Origin: Tatumella morbirosei
GTDB taxonomy: Bacteria; Pseudomonadota; Gammaproteobacteria; Enterobacterales; Enterobacteriaceae
DNA: 64,000 nt
Assembly: GCF_000757425.2 (NCBI RefSeq)
Contig: NZ_JPKR02000003.1
Location: 992,001 to 1,056,000 of the forward strand
Direction: 5' to 3'
Shown here piece by piece: positions 38,166-49,700 of this stretch. Every line of letters begins with the position of its first letter. The stretch's first letter is position 1. The notes under the pieces were generated by a model. The model did no database searches. It was not told the origin of the DNA and worked only from the letters and a program-made list of their open reading frames with translations. The position numbers were made by a program, and so were the translations under genes.

Positions 38166-40445
38166 ATGAACCAAAGTCTGCTCGTTACGAAACGCGATGG
38201 AAGCCAGGAACGAATCAATCTCGATAAAATACACCGGGTACTCGATTGGGCAGCAGAAGGTCTTCACAATGTCTCGGTCTCGCAGGTCGAGTTGCGCTCA
38301 CATATTCAGTTTTATGATGGAATCAAAACTTCCGATATCCATGAAACTATCATCAAAGCAGCCGCGGACCTGATTTCCCGTGATGCACCAGATTACCAGT
38401 ATCTCGCGGCACGACTGGCAATTTTCCACCTGCGTAAGAAAGCCTACGGTCAGTTTGAGCCCCCTGCGCTGTATGACCACGTGACTGCTATGGTCGAACG
38501 TGGTAAGTATGATAACCATCTGCTGGAAGATTACACGGCCGAAGAGTTTGCGCAAATGGACGGATTTATTGACCACTGGCGCGATATGACCTTCTCTTAT
38601 GCCGCAGTAAAACAGCTGGAAGGCAAATATCTGGTTCAGAACCGTGTGAGCGGTGAGATTTATGAGAGTGCGCAGTTCCTGTATATTCTGGTGGCTGCCT
38701 GCCTGTTTTCTGCGTACCCGCGTGAAACCCGTCTTGATTACATCAAACGTTTTTACGACGCGGTATCCACTTTTAAGATTTCACTTCCCACTCCAATTAT
38801 GGCGGGTGTCCGTACCCCGACCCGCCAGTTTAGCTCCTGTGTGTTAATTGAATGTGGTGACAGCCTGGATTCTATTAATGCCACGTCCAGCGCCATTGTG
38901 AAATATGTCTCACAACGTGCTGGTATCGGAATTAATGCCGGTCGCATTCGTGCACTGGGTAGCCCGATTCGCGGCGGGGAAGCATTCCACACCGGATGTA
39001 TTCCGTTCTATAAACACTTCCAGACAGCGGTAAAATCCTGCTCCCAGGGGGGGGTTCGTGGCGGTGCGGCCACACTGTTCTATCCGCTCTGGCACCTGGA
39101 AGTAGAAAGCCTGTTGGTGTTAAAAAACAACCGTGGTGTGGAAGGAAACCGTGTTCGTCATATGGACTACGGAGTGCAGCTCAACAAACTGATGTACCAG
39201 CGTTTACTCAAAGGCGAAGACATCACCCTGTTCAGCCCGTCGGACGTGCCTGGTCTGTATGATGCCTTCTTTGCTGACCAGGATGAATTCGAACGCCTGT
39301 ATGTCAAATATGAGCAGGACAGCAGCATCCGTAAACAACGGATTAAAGCGGTAGAACTGTTCTCACTGATGATGCAGGAACGAGCTTCAACCGGACGTAT
39401 TTATATTCAAAACGTTGACCACTGCAACACCCACAGTCCGTTTGATCCGGCGGTCGCTCCTGTGCGTCAGTCAAACCTGTGTCTTGAAATTGCCCTGCCT
39501 ACCCGGCCGCTGGAAGATGTCAACGACGAGAATGGCGAAATCGCTTTGTGTACCCTGTCGGCATTTAACCTCGGAGCTATCAGTCATCTTGATGAACTGG
39601 AAGATCTGGCGGTGCTCGCGGTACGAGCTCTGGATGCCCTGCTGGATTATCAGGACTACCCGATCCCTGCCGCGCAACGCGGAGCGATGGGTCGTCGTAC
39701 TCTGGGTATTGGCGTGATTAACTATGCTTACTACCTGGCGAAACACGGTAAACGTTATTCTGATGGCAGCGCGAATAACCTGACACATAAAACCTTTGAA
39801 GCTATTCAGTACTACCTGCTGAAAGCTTCTAACGAACTGGCTAAAGAACAGGGTGCCTGCCCGTGGTTTAATGAAACCACTTATGCGGCCGGCGTGCTTC
39901 CGATTGATACATACAAAGCGGATCTCGATGCTATCTGCAATGAACCATTGCATCTGGACTGGGAATCACTGAGAGAATCTATCAAAACTCATGGCCTGCG
40001 TAACTCGACTCTGTCTGCGCTGATGCCTTCAGAGACATCATCGCAGATTTCCAATGCTACCAATGGCATTGAGCCCCCGCGCGGACATGTCAGTATTAAA
40101 GCCTCAAAAGACGGTATCCTGCGTCAGGTAGTACCAGATTATGAAGAGCTGAAAAATAACTATGAGCTGCTGTGGGAAATGCCATCGAACGACGGTTACC
40201 TGCAACTGGTGGGTGTGATGCAGAAATTTGTCGACCAGTCGATTTCGGCAAACACCAACTATGACCCTTCCCGGTTTGCTAACGGTAAGGTCCCAATGAA
40301 ACAGCTGTTGAAAGACCTGCTGACTGCCTACAAATTTGGCGTTAAGACGCTCTATTACCAGAACACCCGTGACGGTGCTGAAGATGCTCAGGACGACCTG
40401 GCACCCGCCGATGACGGTTGTGAAGGCGGCGCCTGCAAGATTTAA
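38166..40445 (+). CDS. nrdA: Class Ia ribonucleoside-diphosphate reductase, alpha subunit
   Basis: Catalytic R1 subunit that reduces ribonucleoside diphosphates. 759 residues (E. coli 761). N-terminal ATP cone for dATP control (about 5-95), the redox cysteine in RQFSSCVLIE, the finger-loop radical cysteine region NLCLEIALPT, and the C-terminal shuttle pair CEGGACKI (C752 and C757). The start is preceded by GGTAAACGCGAC. First gene of nrdAB-yfaE. Confidence 0.98.
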   Translation: MNQSLLVTKRDGSQERINLDKIHRVLDWAAEGLHNVSVSQVELRSHIQFYDGIKTSDIHETIIKAAADLISRDAPDYQYLAARLAIFHLRKKAYGQFEPPALYDHVTAMVERGKYDNHLLEDYTAEEFAQMDGFIDHWRDMTFSYAAVKQLEGKYLVQNRVSGEIYESAQFLYILVAACLFSAYPRETRLDYIKRFYDAVSTFKISLPTPIMAGVRTPTRQFSSCVLIECGDSLDSINATSSAIVKYVSQRAGIGINAGRIRALGSPIRGGEAFHTGCIPFYKHFQTAVKSCSQGGVRGGAATLFYPLWHLEVESLLVLKNNRGVEGNRVRHMDYGVQLNKLMYQRLLKGEDITLFSPSDVPGLYDAFFADQDEFERLYVKYEQDSSIRKQRIKAVELFSLMMQERASTGRIYIQNVDHCNTHSPFDPAVAPVRQSNLCLEIALPTRPLEDVNDENGEIALCTLSAFNLGAISHLDELEDLAVLAVRALDALLDYQDYPIPAAQRGAMGRRTLGIGVINYAYYLAKHGKRYSDGSANNLTHKTFEAIQYYLLKASNELAKEQGACPWFNETTYAAGVLPIDTYKADLDAICNEPLHLDWESLRESIKTHGLRNSTLSALMPSETSSQISNATNGIEPPRGHVSIKASKDGILRQVVPDYEELKNNYELLWEMPSNDGYLQLVGVMQKFVDQSISANTNYDPSRFANGKVPMKQLLKDLLTAYKFGVKTLYYQNTRDGAEDAQDDLAPADDGCEGGACKI

Positions 40446-40451
40446 ACCTCT

Positions 40452-40480
40452 GCCAGGGGCCGCCACCGGCCCCTGACTTT
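40452..40480 (+). other. Intercistronic hairpin nrdA-nrdB
   Basis: CAGGGGCC-GCCACC-GGCCCCTG, a perfect 8-base stem in the 84-base nrdA-nrdB gap, without a T run. It may stabilise the upstream mRNA or set the subunit ratio. Confidence 0.5.
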
Positions 40481-40529
40481 AGCTATTTAACCGCTAAAAC
40501 GTTAGCCTGTATCTATCGGATGTCTGCTT

Positions 40530-41660
40530 ATGGCCTATACTACATTCTCGCAAAACAAAAATGACCAGTTAAAAGAACCGATGTTTTTTGGACAGTCGGT
40601 GAATGTTGCCCGTTTCGATCAGCAAAAATATGATATTTTTGAAAAACTGATCGAGAAACAACTCTCTTTTTTCTGGCGCCCTGAAGAAGTTGATGTTGCC
40701 CGTGATCGGATTGACTATCAGTCATTGCCTGAGCATGAAAAGCACATTTTTATCAGCAATCTGAAATATCAGACACTGCTGGATTCTATTCAGGGCCGCA
40801 GTCCGAACGTCGCGTTATTGCCGCTGGTCTCTATTCCTGAGCTGGAAACCTGGATTGAAACCTGGGCGTTTTCTGAAACTATTCACTCCCGCTCTTACAC
40901 CCATATCATCCGAAATATCGTGACCGACCCGGCGCTGGTGTTTGACGATATTGTGACTAATGAACAGATTCTTAAGCGCGCTGAAGACATCACCGGGTAT
41001 TATGATGATCTGATCGAAATGACCAGCTACTGGCACTTGCTGGGTGAAGGCACCCATCAGGTGGGCGGTAAAGAGATTGTCGTTAACCTGCGTACCCTGA
41101 AGAAACAGCTCTATCTGTGTCTGATGAGTGTCAATGCGCTGGAAGCCATCCGTTTTTATGTCAGTTTTGCCTGTTCGTTCGCTTTTGCGGAACGTGAACT
41201 GATGGAAGGTAACGCCAAAATTATTCGTCTGATTGCCCGTGACGAAGCCCTGCACCTGACAGGTACCCAGCATATGCTGAACCTGATGCGCAGCGGTGAA
41301 GATGACCCAGAAATGAAAGAGATTGCTGCTGAATGCCAGGAGCAATGCTATGAGTTATTTAAGAAAGCCGCCATTCAGGAAAAAGAGTGGGCAGAATATC
41401 TGTTTCGTGACGGCTCAATGATTGGCCTGAACAAAGATATTCTCTGCCAGTATATTGAATATATTACTAATATCCGTATGCAGGCTGTCGGGCTGGACCT
41501 GCCATTCCAGACCCGTTCCAACCCGATCCCATGGATCAATTCCTGGCTGGTTTCGGACAACGTTCAGGTTGCTCCACAGGAAGTGGAAGTCAGTTCTTAT
41601 CTGGTCGGTCAAATCGACTCTGAAGTCGGTGCTGATGATTTTAACGACTTCCAGCTTTAA
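40530..41660 (+). CDS. nrdB: Class Ia ribonucleoside-diphosphate reductase, beta subunit
   Basis: R2 subunit carrying the diiron-tyrosyl radical. 376 residues, as in E. coli. Radical tyrosine Y123 counting Met1 ([15 protein letters not shown]122 in E. coli numbering), and iron-ligand motifs including [12 protein letters not shown]. The C-terminal [13 protein letters not shown] tail docks on R1. yfaE follows after 2 bases. Confidence 0.98.
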   Translation: MAYTTFSQNKNDQLKEPMFFGQSVNVARFDQQKYDIFEKLIEKQLSFFWRPEEVDVARDRIDYQSLPEHEKHIFISNLKYQTLLDSIQGRSPNVALLPLVSIPELETWIETWAFSETIHSRSYTHIIRNIVTDPALVFDDIVTNEQILKRAEDITGYYDDLIEMTSYWHLLGEGTHQVGGKEIVVNLRTLKKQLYLCLMSVNALEAIRFYVSFACSFAFAERELMEGNAKIIRLIARDEALHLTGTQHMLNLMRSGEDDPEMKEIAAECQEQCYELFKKAAIQEKEWAEYLFRDGSMIGLNKDILCQYIEYITNIRMQAVGLDLPFQTRSNPIPWINSWLVSDNVQVAPQEVEVSSYLVGQIDSEVGADDFNDFQL

Positions 41661-41662
41661 TA

Positions 41663-41929
41663 ATGGATAAGTCCAGTGTCATCCTGCTCAGCCGCTCAGG
41701 TCGTGAGCTTGAGTGTGTTGAAAACGCCTACCCTAACCTGCTGAGCGCACTTGAAGCACATCAGCTGCCGGTAGAGTATCAGTGTCGGGAAGGCTATTGT
41801 GGATCATGTCGTCTGAAACTGCGTAAAGGCAAGGTCTGCTACCGAAGTGAACCGCTGGCATTTGTCGGCCAGGGTGAAATTTTACCCTGCTGCTGTCGAC
41901 CCGTCGGCGATATTGAACTGGAACTTTAG
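41663..41929 (+). CDS. yfaE: 2Fe-2S ferredoxin-like protein YfaE
   Basis: Ferredoxin that helps assemble or restore the NrdB diferric-tyrosyl cofactor. 88 residues. Plant-type 2Fe-2S pattern C41-x4-C46-x2-C49 (EYQCREGYCGSCRL) and the fourth ligand in PCCCRP (76-78). It starts 2 bases after the nrdB stop, so it is the last gene of the nrdAB-yfaE operon, as in E. coli. Confidence 0.97.
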   Translation: MDKSSVILLSRSGRELECVENAYPNLLSALEAHQLPVEYQCREGYCGSCRLKLRKGKVCYRSEPLAFVGQGEILPCCCRPVGDIELEL

Positions 41930-41978
41930 CCTCTCGCTATCGCCGGACCAAACCGGCGATAGCTGATTCATCCGCCCA

Positions 41979-42314
41979 TTAGTCGACAATAAATAACCGT
42001 GCACCACTGATCGTTGAGGAACGATGTGCCTCGGCGTGATCCGCCACCTGATAGCTCATACCGGCTTTCAGGGTAAATGTCCTGCCATCTTCAAGTTCAG
42101 TGACCATCTCACCTTCCAGACAGAACAGAATATGGCCTTTTTTACACCAGTGATCGGCCAGGTAACCGGCAGAATAAGTCACTTCTCTGACCCGGATATC
42201 ATCAAACAGCCGGGTTTTCCAGACAGCCATCCCTTGCTCACCGGCATGCTTTTCTCCGACGACGACCTGCCAGTCGGTCACACCAAATGAAATATCATTC
42301 AGCTGCATTGTCAC
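41979..42314 (-). CDS. Small cupin-fold protein
   Basis: 111-residue single-domain cupin. The core reads YLADHWCKKGHILFCLEGEMVTEL, then FTLKAGMSYQVADHAEAHRS, giving H/E/H-type candidate metal ligands on two strands. Similar to the DHCW-motif cupin proteins found in many bacteria. No reaction is known. The gene is convergent with yfaE and 38 bases upstream of... the yfaY stop region lies at its other side (yfaY ends at 42353 on the same strand), so the two may be cotranscribed with yfaY first. Confidence 0.78.
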   Translation of the reverse strand: MTMQLNDISFGVTDWQVVVGEKHAGEQGMAVWKTRLFDDIRVREVTYSAGYLADHWCKKGHILFCLEGEMVTELEDGRTFTLKAGMSYQVADHAEAHRSSTISGARLFIVD

Positions 42315-42352
42315 AACCTTTCAGGACAGGCAGCTGCTCGCTGCCAAAAAGA

Positions 42353-43549
42353 TTAAGGAAGAAGTAAATGACCGGTCACTTCCAGCCAGCTATGGGTGGC
42401 CGGAGAATTTTTCCCCTGCAGCCAACGTAATAACATATTCATCGCAACCGTACTGATCAGCTCCTGACGGGCTGACAGCGAGTGACGCTGAGTATTAAAA
42501 GTTAGCTGCTGCGCTTCAGTACCCTGTGGGGTCACCAGACAAACCCCCAGCGACTCGTCACTCAGTTCACCGACGGCCAGAGCCAGTGATGCCCGTTGAT
42601 GTTCAGCCAGCAGTGCCGCGCGCTGTGCCAGTTCAGCAAGGGTCTCCACGCCCGCGGCCGGTAAATCACCGCCCCGCAACGGCACACCGGCCGATGCCAG
42701 TGACCAGTGAAGATATCCGGCCGTAAATTTCTCACTCACCGACAGGGTTAAACCACGCTGTCTGATTTCACGTGCCAGTACAGCCGGCAGCCCTTCAGTT
42801 CCTTCAAACAGAATCCAGTCAGCCAGTTGCTGACGGATAGTTTGCCAGCAGTTGTTCATTGCTACCGTCTCACTGCCAGGTCCGGTCAGTTTAATTTCCA
42901 CCACCGGCATGGCTGCCCGGTATCCAAGAGAGACGCCTTGTGGCAGTGCTAAACTGTCCAGTTGCGCCGCCAGATCACTTTCACCACGGCCAAAAGTCGT
43001 CAGTCGCAGGCAGAGAGGTTTCTCCGGCAGGCTGAATTGTTCAGCCAGCCGCGGCAAAATCTGTTCGGTGACCATTACCTTAAATTCTGACGGCACCCCG
43101 GGGGTAAAAAAGATCCGGCAATTATTCAGGGTCACCGCAAAACCGCAGGCTGTCCCTACCCGGTTATCCATTATTTCGGCATGCTGCGGAATTTCGGCCT
43201 GTTTGCGGTTAGAAGCAGCCATCGTCCGCCCCCTTTCACTAAAAAAAGCTTCGATTCGCTGCAACCACTGTTGATTCAGTTCAAGTTCAACGCCGCAGGC
43301 AATGGCTGCGGCCCGGGCACTCAGATCATCGCTGGTGGGTCCCAGTCCGCCGTTAACAATCAGCACATCGGCCAGCAGGCTACGTTGCTGTAACTCTTCC
43401 ACCAGAGCATCCAGTTGGTCACCTACTGTCGAGCGGTGGGTCATTACCAGACCGTGAGAAAAAAAAGTATCCGCCAGCCAGACAGCATTGGTATCGGTGA
43501 TTTGACCGTACAGCACTTCATCGCCGGTAGACAGCATTTCAATATTCAA
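42353..43549 (-). CDS. yfaY: CinA-like protein YfaY
   Basis: 398 residues (E. coli YfaY 400). The N-terminal MoaB/CinA domain begins MNIEMLSTGDEVLYGQITDTNAVWLA, with VLIVNGGLGPTSDDLSA and FFTPGVPSEFKVM. The C-terminal CinA amidohydrolase-type domain is degenerate, lacking a clear nucleophile motif. E. coli YfaY is reported not to show the NMN deamidase activity of CinA/PncC, so the function is open. TTG start at 43549 with AGGAG 8 bases upstream. Confidence 0.92.
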   Translation of the reverse strand: MNIEMLSTGDEVLYGQITDTNAVWLADTFFSHGLVMTHRSTVGDQLDALVEELQQRSLLADVLIVNGGLGPTSDDLSARAAAIACGVELELNQQWLQRIEAFFSERGRTMAASNRKQAEIPQHAEIMDNRVGTACGFAVTLNNCRIFFTPGVPSEFKVMVTEQILPRLAEQFSLPEKPLCLRLTTFGRGESDLAAQLDSLALPQGVSLGYRAAMPVVEIKLTGPGSETVAMNNCWQTIRQQLADWILFEGTEGLPAVLAREIRQRGLTLSVSEKFTAGYLHWSLASAGVPLRGGDLPAAGVETLAELAQRAALLAEHQRASLALAVGELSDESLGVCLVTPQGTEAQQLTFNTQRHSLSARQELISTVAMNMLLRWLQGKNSPATHSWLEVTGHLLLP

Positions 43550-43936
43550 CTTACAGCTCCTGAACAGTTAACGTGGCTGAGTCCGATGCAGCCACTGACA
43601 CAGGCTGCTTCGGGCTATGAGAATTGACAAAGAGACTCATTAAAATACTGTCCGCGAGTGATTACAAGCTCAGGCAACCAAGGCCATTGAAAACGACCAT
43701 CTCAGCATCACCAGCAGAGTAAGCCCTGCGCTCATCATGAGTCCGGAAAGTAAAATAACCTGACCGGCCGCTGGAAAATGCACCTTTTCTCTGATTATTC
43801 TGATAAATTTCTTAGCAATGAATTTTAGAAGCGGTGCCCTGTCGTAGTGGATGAACACCATTCACCGGCACAATTTGCAGTGACTTTGTCGCCGCAGCCA
43901 ATATACACCTGAACAACCAAGGAAAATGTTTCCGGT
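43550..43936. other. Intergenic region yfaY-opgD, no gene recognised
   Basis: 387 bases holding the divergent promoters of yfaY and opgD. A 63-codon minus-strand frame (43670-43861) has a hydrophobic C-terminal half but no ribosome site and no known relative; I leave it uncalled. Confidence 0.45.
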
Positions 43937-45592
43937 ATGAATCGCAGAATGTTTATGAAAGGCTCGCTGGCGGTTTCCGCCCTCGGGACCATGACAGGAT
44001 TATCTTCCCTGCTGGGAAACTCCGCCTGGGCGGCTGACGGTATCGCCGACGGACATGCCCGGCAATTCGATTTTAACCAACTGAAACAGCAGGCAGCTGC
44101 TCTGGCAAAACAGCCCTGGGGGGGCGCTCCGGGTCCGTTACCTGAAACACTGGCCAATCTGACACCACAGGATTACAACGCTATTCAGTACGATGCCGGG
44201 CACTCCTTGTGGAATAATATTCCGGACCGTCAGCTGGATGTGCAGTTTTTCCATGTTGGCATGGGCTTTAAACGACGCATCAGGATGTTTTCGGTAGACC
44301 CTTCCAGCCGTCAGGCGAGGGAAATTCATTTCCGCCCGGAGCTGTTCAGCTATAACAATGCGCATGTTGACGTAAAACAACTGGTGGGAAAAACCGATCT
44401 GGGTTTTGCCGGGTTCCGGGCGTTTAAAAAGCCCGAACTGGCGCGCCGCGATATCGTTTCTTTCCTCGGTGCCAGCTATTTCCGTGCCGTCGATGATACT
44501 TATCAGTACGGTTTATCTGCCCGTGGTGTGGCAATTGATACCTTCACTAATCACGAAGAGTTCCCGGATTTCACTGCCTTCTGGTTTGAAACACCAAAAC
44601 CGCAAGACACCAGTTTTGTCGTCTACGCCCTACTGGACGGTGCCAGCATTACCGGAGCCTTTAAGTTCACTATTGATTGTGAAAAAGACCGTGTGGTGAT
44701 GACTGTCGAAAATAACCTGTATGCCCGCAAAGCTATCGAACAGTTAGGTATCGCACCAATGACCAGCATGTTCAGTTGCGGAACCAATGACCGTCGGATG
44801 TGTAACACCTATCATCCTCAGATCCACGATTCCGACCGTCTGGCCATGTGGACAGGAAAAGGAGAGTGGATTGCCCGGCCACTGAATAATCCTCAACGCC
44901 TGACCTTCAACAGTTTTAATGATGAAAACCCGCGTGGTTTTGGTTTACTGCAGCTGGATCATGACTTTAATGACTATCAGGATGTGATTGGCTGGTATGA
45001 CAAACGTCCAAGCCTGTGGGTAGAACCCGTTGGCAAATGGGGTAAAGGTGCCATTAACCTGATGGAGATCCCGACTACCGGTGAGACCCTGGATAATATT
45101 GTCTGCTTCTGGAAACCTGAAGCCCCAGTCACCGCCGGCAGCGAGCTGAATTTCGGCTATAAACTCTACTGGAGCGGGCTACCTCCGGTACAAAGTCCGC
45201 TGGCCCGGGTTGCGGCTACCCGAACCGGTATCGGTGGTTTCCCTGAAGGCTGGGCTCCGGGCGAACATTTTCCGGAAGTCTGGTGCCGCCGTTTCGCGGT
45301 CGATTTTGTCGGCGGAGACTTGCAGGCTGCTGCACCTAAAGGTATTGAGCCGGTCATCACACTCTCCTCCGGCACCTTTAAACAGGTTGAGATTCTGTAT
45401 GTTGAACCCCTCAAAGCCTACCGGATTCTGTTCGACTGGTACCCGAACAGCGATTCTACCGCACCGGTCAACATGCGGCTGTTCCTGCGATCGCAGGGAG
45501 AGACGCTGAGCGAAACCTGGATGTATCAGTACGTGCCTCCGGCACCTGACCAGCGTAAATATGTTGATGACCGACAGATGACTGCCGGCTAA
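43937..45592 (+). CDS. opgD: Glucans biosynthesis protein D
   Basis: Periplasmic protein that shapes osmoregulated periplasmic glucans. 551 residues, as in E. coli OpgD. Twin-arginine signal [14 protein letters not shown] with an AWA-AD cleavage site near residue 33, then the MdoG/OpgG beta-sandwich domain ([22 protein letters not shown]) and a C-terminal Ig-like domain ending near [17 protein letters not shown]. It is followed directly by an elaA-type terminator hairpin that belongs to the duplicated segment. Confidence 0.96.
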   Translation: MNRRMFMKGSLAVSALGTMTGLSSLLGNSAWAADGIADGHARQFDFNQLKQQAAALAKQPWGGAPGPLPETLANLTPQDYNAIQYDAGHSLWNNIPDRQLDVQFFHVGMGFKRRIRMFSVDPSSRQAREIHFRPELFSYNNAHVDVKQLVGKTDLGFAGFRAFKKPELARRDIVSFLGASYFRAVDDTYQYGLSARGVAIDTFTNHEEFPDFTAFWFETPKPQDTSFVVYALLDGASITGAFKFTIDCEKDRVVMTVENNLYARKAIEQLGIAPMTSMFSCGTNDRRMCNTYHPQIHDSDRLAMWTGKGEWIARPLNNPQRLTFNSFNDENPRGFGLLQLDHDFNDYQDVIGWYDKRPSLWVEPVGKWGKGAINLMEIPTTGETLDNIVCFWKPEAPVTAGSELNFGYKLYWSGLPPVQSPLARVAATRTGIGGFPEGWAPGEHFPEVWCRRFAVDFVGGDLQAAAPKGIEPVITLSSGTFKQVEILYVEPLKAYRILFDWYPNSDSTAPVNMRLFLRSQGETLSETWMYQYVPPAPDQRKYVDDRQMTAG

Positions 45593-45600
45593 TCACTGCG

Positions 45601-45630
45601 TGGCGAAGCGCCCTGCTTCGCCACTTTCAC
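45601..45630. terminator. Hairpin identical to the elaA terminator, now after opgD
   Basis: TGGCGAAGC-GCCCT-GCTTCGCCA (45601-45623) is the same stem and loop as at 59250-59272. It starts 8 bases after the opgD stop and probably ends that transcript now. Confidence 0.75.
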
Positions 45631-45893
45631 TACTCATTACCCTGCCAAACATTTCGATATGCTCTATACCGCCCTCACTATAGGGTTCAGTACAAGCGAC
45701 AAATCCATGAGCCACCCCAAATCCCTGTTAAGGCGCTAGTGCTGACAAATACACTGCCCTTTCCGGACAACAGACAGAACAGGTCTGCAAAGTCTGTTTC
45801 AGCTATTGATGCCCCAAACGTTTCCCTCTGGCAAAAAGCGCCACAATTAACATAGCCAATACTCAGCGGCCCCCTCTATCGCCGGCCGGGAGT
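45631..45893 (-). pseudogene. elaA: Decayed C-terminal fragment of elaA
   Basis: Read on the minus strand it still gives AVYLSALAP-stop-QGFGVAHGFVACTEPYSEGGIEHIEM. The intact protein has AVYLSAQAHLQEFYATQGFVACTAPYSEDGIEHIGM. A TAA replaces part of HLQE, and the true end is lost. The N-terminal half is absent. A pseudogene fragment left by duplication. Confidence 0.85.
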
Positions 45894-46140
45894 TGCACGT
45901 TAATCAATCCCGACATTTCGTCATGGCACTTGTTTTTGGGCCTGAGGCGATGATATCACCGCTATTCAGGTGGCCAAATCAACTCAGTCACAGCAATCTA
46001 TTTTTTTGTAAGCGCGAATGGTGTAAAACATTAATAAATGTGACAATCTGTTAGGATTGAGGGTGTTGCGTAAATACATTAAGCGTTATATTGGTCTGCC
46101 TGTGAAAAAACAGAACACCTGACAGTCATAATGAGTTGCT
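45894..46140. other. Left inner flank of the accessory block
   Basis: No gene. The 3' half is AT-rich (TTTTTTTGTAAG, TAATAAATGTGACAATCTGTT) and should hold the promoter of the response regulator at 46141. Confidence 0.45.
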
Positions 46141-46755
46141 ATGGATAAAACTGTATATCTTGTTGACGATGATGAATCTGTAATCACCTCGTTGCAAAAC
46201 CTTCTCAGTTCGGAGGGGTATGAAATTGCAGCCTTTACCTCCCCTTCTGATTTTCTGAACCTGGCGGAATACAAAACCCCTGGCTGCCTAATCGTGGATT
46301 TGAACATGCCCGGATTTGATGGTTTAGAGGTCAGTGTTTATCTTACAGAACGGGGGCATACTATCCCCACCATTTTCCTTACCGGCTATGGCACCATCCC
46401 GATTACGGTTCGGGCCATGAAAGCAGGTGCGTTTGAATTTCTGACCAAACCGGTTATGCCTGATGAACTCATCAGAGTCATTGAAGATGCTCTTGAACTT
46501 TCAGAGAAAAGTGCCCGATTGTCCAGGGAGAAGCTCGAAGTCACGGGCCGTTATCATTCTCTCACACCACGGGAAAAAGAGCTGATGAAGTTTATTATCA
46601 GGGGGCTTCTCAACAAGCAGATAGCCGCAGAAATGGGGATCAGTGAAATTACCGCGAAAGTTCACAAGCGCAGAGTCATGGAAAAGATGATGGTCAGGTC
46701 TGTCCCGGAGCTCGTACGGATGTCGGAGAAACTGGGGCTGCCTGATGACAACTAG
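46141..46755 (+). CDS. FixJ/TodT-type response regulator
   Basis: 204 residues. The receiver domain has acidic pocket DDD (9-11), phospho-acceptor D53 (LIVDLNMPGFDG) and K103 (FLTKPV). A LuxR-type helix-turn-helix spans about 141-184 (LTPREKELMKFIIRGLLNKQI to KVHKRRVMEKM). The FixJ arrangement (receiver, linker, HTH) fits dimerisation on phosphorylation and binding to palindromic sites. Convergent with a giant hybrid kinase gene whose stop is only 20 bases away, so that kinase is the probable partner. Target genes are likely in the adjoining metabolic cluster. Confidence 0.92.
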   Translation: MDKTVYLVDDDESVITSLQNLLSSEGYEIAAFTSPSDFLNLAEYKTPGCLIVDLNMPGFDGLEVSVYLTERGHTIPTIFLTGYGTIPITVRAMKAGAFEFLTKPVMPDELIRVIEDALELSEKSARLSREKLEVTGRYHSLTPREKELMKFIIRGLLNKQIAAEMGISEITAKVHKRRVMEKMMVRSVPELVRMSEKLGLPDDN

Positions 46756-46775
46756 TCCCTAAAATCCCTTCATCA

Positions 46776-49700
46776 TTATTTGCTTATCCCAGACATTTCT
46801 CCCGTATACCCTTCGGGACGAATATCAGAAGTATTCTGGCATTGCAGAGGCAAGGTGAACCAGAAAAGGCTGCCACCTTCCTCCCGGTTCTCTGCGTTGA
46901 GTTCACCACCGTGTCGTTTAATAATTTCGTGACTTATGGTTAGCCCCATCCCCATCCCTTCCGGCTTGGTGGTATAAAACGAGTCAAAAATTTTACCGAT
47001 AACCTTATCTGTCATGCCGGTGCCATTGTCCACAACATCGATACGAATCATGTCTGGCAAAGGATGAGACGAGGCAATCCGCAGATTGCGCGAGCCAGAT
47101 TTATCGGACATCGCCTCTATGGCGTTAATCACAAGATTAATCATAACCTGCTGAATCTGAACGTTCTCACAGAATACCCTGTCGTTGACCGCCGCTAAAT
47201 TCAGCTCAAGAGCAACGTTCCGGCGTTCAAGTTCCAGTCGGGTCAGTATGATGATGTCATGTACAATTTGATGCATGTTTGCGCTGGAAAATTCAGTCAT
47301 CTGATTGCGCGTCAGAGCCTGAAGACCGCGTATAATATTACCTGCCCGCTGACCTTCCCGGATTATCTCACTCAGCCCCCGGCTTGCATTTTCCAGATTA
47401 GCAGGCTCGCGTTTCAGCCATCTCTGGCTTGCTCCGGCATTCGATACAATCGACATCAGTGGCTGATTAATTTCATGTGCAATTGATGAGGTCAACTGCC
47501 CAACTGTAGATGCCCGGGCCACCCGGGCAAGATCGGTCTGGGCGCTCCTGACCGCGTCTTCCGCCTGACGCTGGGAGGTAATGTCGGTCAGGGTGCCAAA
47601 ATACTCGCGGACCTCAGGCCAGTTTTCATTTGGCTCACCGATGCCCTTTATATAGCGACACTCTCCGTTATCACGAACGATGCGAAATTCAGCCTGCATC
47701 ACTTTACCTTTAAGTGCCCATGACTCGATTTGCGCTTTCAGGTAGGGAAGATCGTCCGGATGCACCCGGCTCTGAAACTCAACCATTGAGGTTGTCATCT
47801 GACTTTCAGGCAATCCCATAATGCGCTTATACTCATCAGAGATATACTGGATATCGGGTTCGATCAGCCAATGCCATGTCCCGGTATGACTTATTTTTTC
47901 ACCCAGCATCAGAGAAGTCTGGCTGGCACGAAGCTGCTTTTCAATCTTCCTGCGCTGTATGTTTTCCTCGAGCAACCCGGCATAAAGCCGGGCTGTTTCA
48001 AGAGACACGGCGGCCTGAGCACCGAGCATGGAAACTATCCTGGAATGTTCGGCGGTAAAAACATCGGGCATCAGCCGGTTTTCCAGATAGATGACACCCA
48101 CCATCTGCGCCTGCCTGAACATGGGTACGCACATCACCGCAGCACCCGATGCAACCAGATAGCTATCATGGCTAAACGGGCTGAATACTTCTGGTTTCCC
48201 GGTGCGGATCTCCTGGCCCGTTCGGATAACCGCTGACAATACTGAAAGAGGGAGGTCGGTTGCGGTCGGCAATTCCTGAACAATTTTGACCTTAACACCC
48301 TCAGAGGTCGTCGAGGCTCTAGCCTGGATTTCCGGAGTATTACCGTCGATAAGACGAATCAGCATACAGTGCTGAGCACCGGCCCGCTCAACGAGTATCA
48401 TCATAAGAATATGGATAAGCCGGTCCAGATTAATCTCTTCAGTCAACGCACGCATGACTGTCACTATGCTCTGCAGGTCACTGATAACTGCACTTTGCTC
48501 AAAGGGTACGGTGCTCAACGCCGTCTGGGATGAGTGGCTTGCCAGCGCCGGGTACTGCGTTTCCAACTGATGCACTTTCGCCCCCGCCCCCCACCGATCC
48601 CACGCCGCGATAGCACCCTTGATATAGCTATCACCGGCAAAAGGCATGTTTAATGCGTATACCATCCGTGCAGCAAGCTCACAGGCAAGAGCGTTAATAT
48701 GCGGAAACTGGCCTTCACGTGATAACGTTATGGCCTTTTCAAACAGCTCCAGAGCCTGGGCTGTATCACCTTCCAGCCGATAAAGTTCAGCACGCAGCAA
48801 CGCCTCCTTATCTGAGAATGTCCTGCTGTTTTCGTTAGACCAGGTCACGATCCGCTCAAGATGAAGTTGCAGCTGATGTCGTAACTCTTCTGTCATGGTC
48901 CCCGTATTTAAAGGCACCGTCAGTGACAGCGCGCTGTAAAGATGATAATCCAACATGTGAACATGTCCGGGAATAAATGCGGTAAATTGTCCGGCATCGT
49001 TGAACCAGCGAGTTGCTTGTGCATATTCGCCGGCGAAAAAGTGTGCCATGGCCTTATAGAGTCGTAACCAGAACTGCATCAGAAACACTGGCTCAACAGC
49101 CTGCTCAGGCTTCATGGCTACGGGTACCGGTATCAGAAAATTATCGCCACTGAACGAGTCTCCACGTGGCTTTCTCAGAAACATAACATAGTCCATCTGC
49201 ATGCCGAGAATCACTTCCACATCCCGGAACTTTGCCTTTCTGACAAATAACATCCCGCGCGTGATAGAAGTGCAAACCCCATCCAGGTGATCACCACGAG
49301 CCAGATAGTTCATGATCAGATGACGCAGAGCCAGACAGGCCGACGTCCTGTCACCCGTTTCAACGCCAACATCGAATGCTGCTTTCGCTCGATCTATGGC
49401 ATAGCTCATCGGCATAGTCCATACGCTGACCTGGTCGAGAGCCAGTAACGTGCGAGCCTTAAAGCTGACAAAATCATGTTTATAAACCAGTTCACGTGCC
49501 AGCAAGGTGCTGGCAAATCCACGACTGTACTCATCGTATTGATCCCCACACACTACCCCATACCAGGAAAGCGCGAGTGTAGATGCGCCTGACAGACCCC
49601 GCTCCATCGACAGATGCAATAGCCTGCACAGAAGCATGAAGTGCAGTCGTGGATTGATAAACGCCGCAAAGGTGCTGGCACCTGCCAGCAGATTCATGAC

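Larger units (their letters stand above)
45601..45893. repeat. Left direct repeat: 3' end of elaA plus terminator
   Basis: About 290 bases aligned by eye with 59250-59553 in the same orientation. Identical stretches include TGGCGAAGCGCCCTGCTTCG, TATGCTCTATACCG, GTACAAGCGACAAA and AATACACTGCCCTT. The left copy has point changes and small deletions. With the right copy it brackets a 13.6-kb accessory block. Confidence 0.85.

Noticed and set aside
43670..43861. 63-codon minus-strand frame with a hydrophobic tail
   Set aside because: No ribosome site and no known relative; it overlaps the likely opgD and yfaY promoters.
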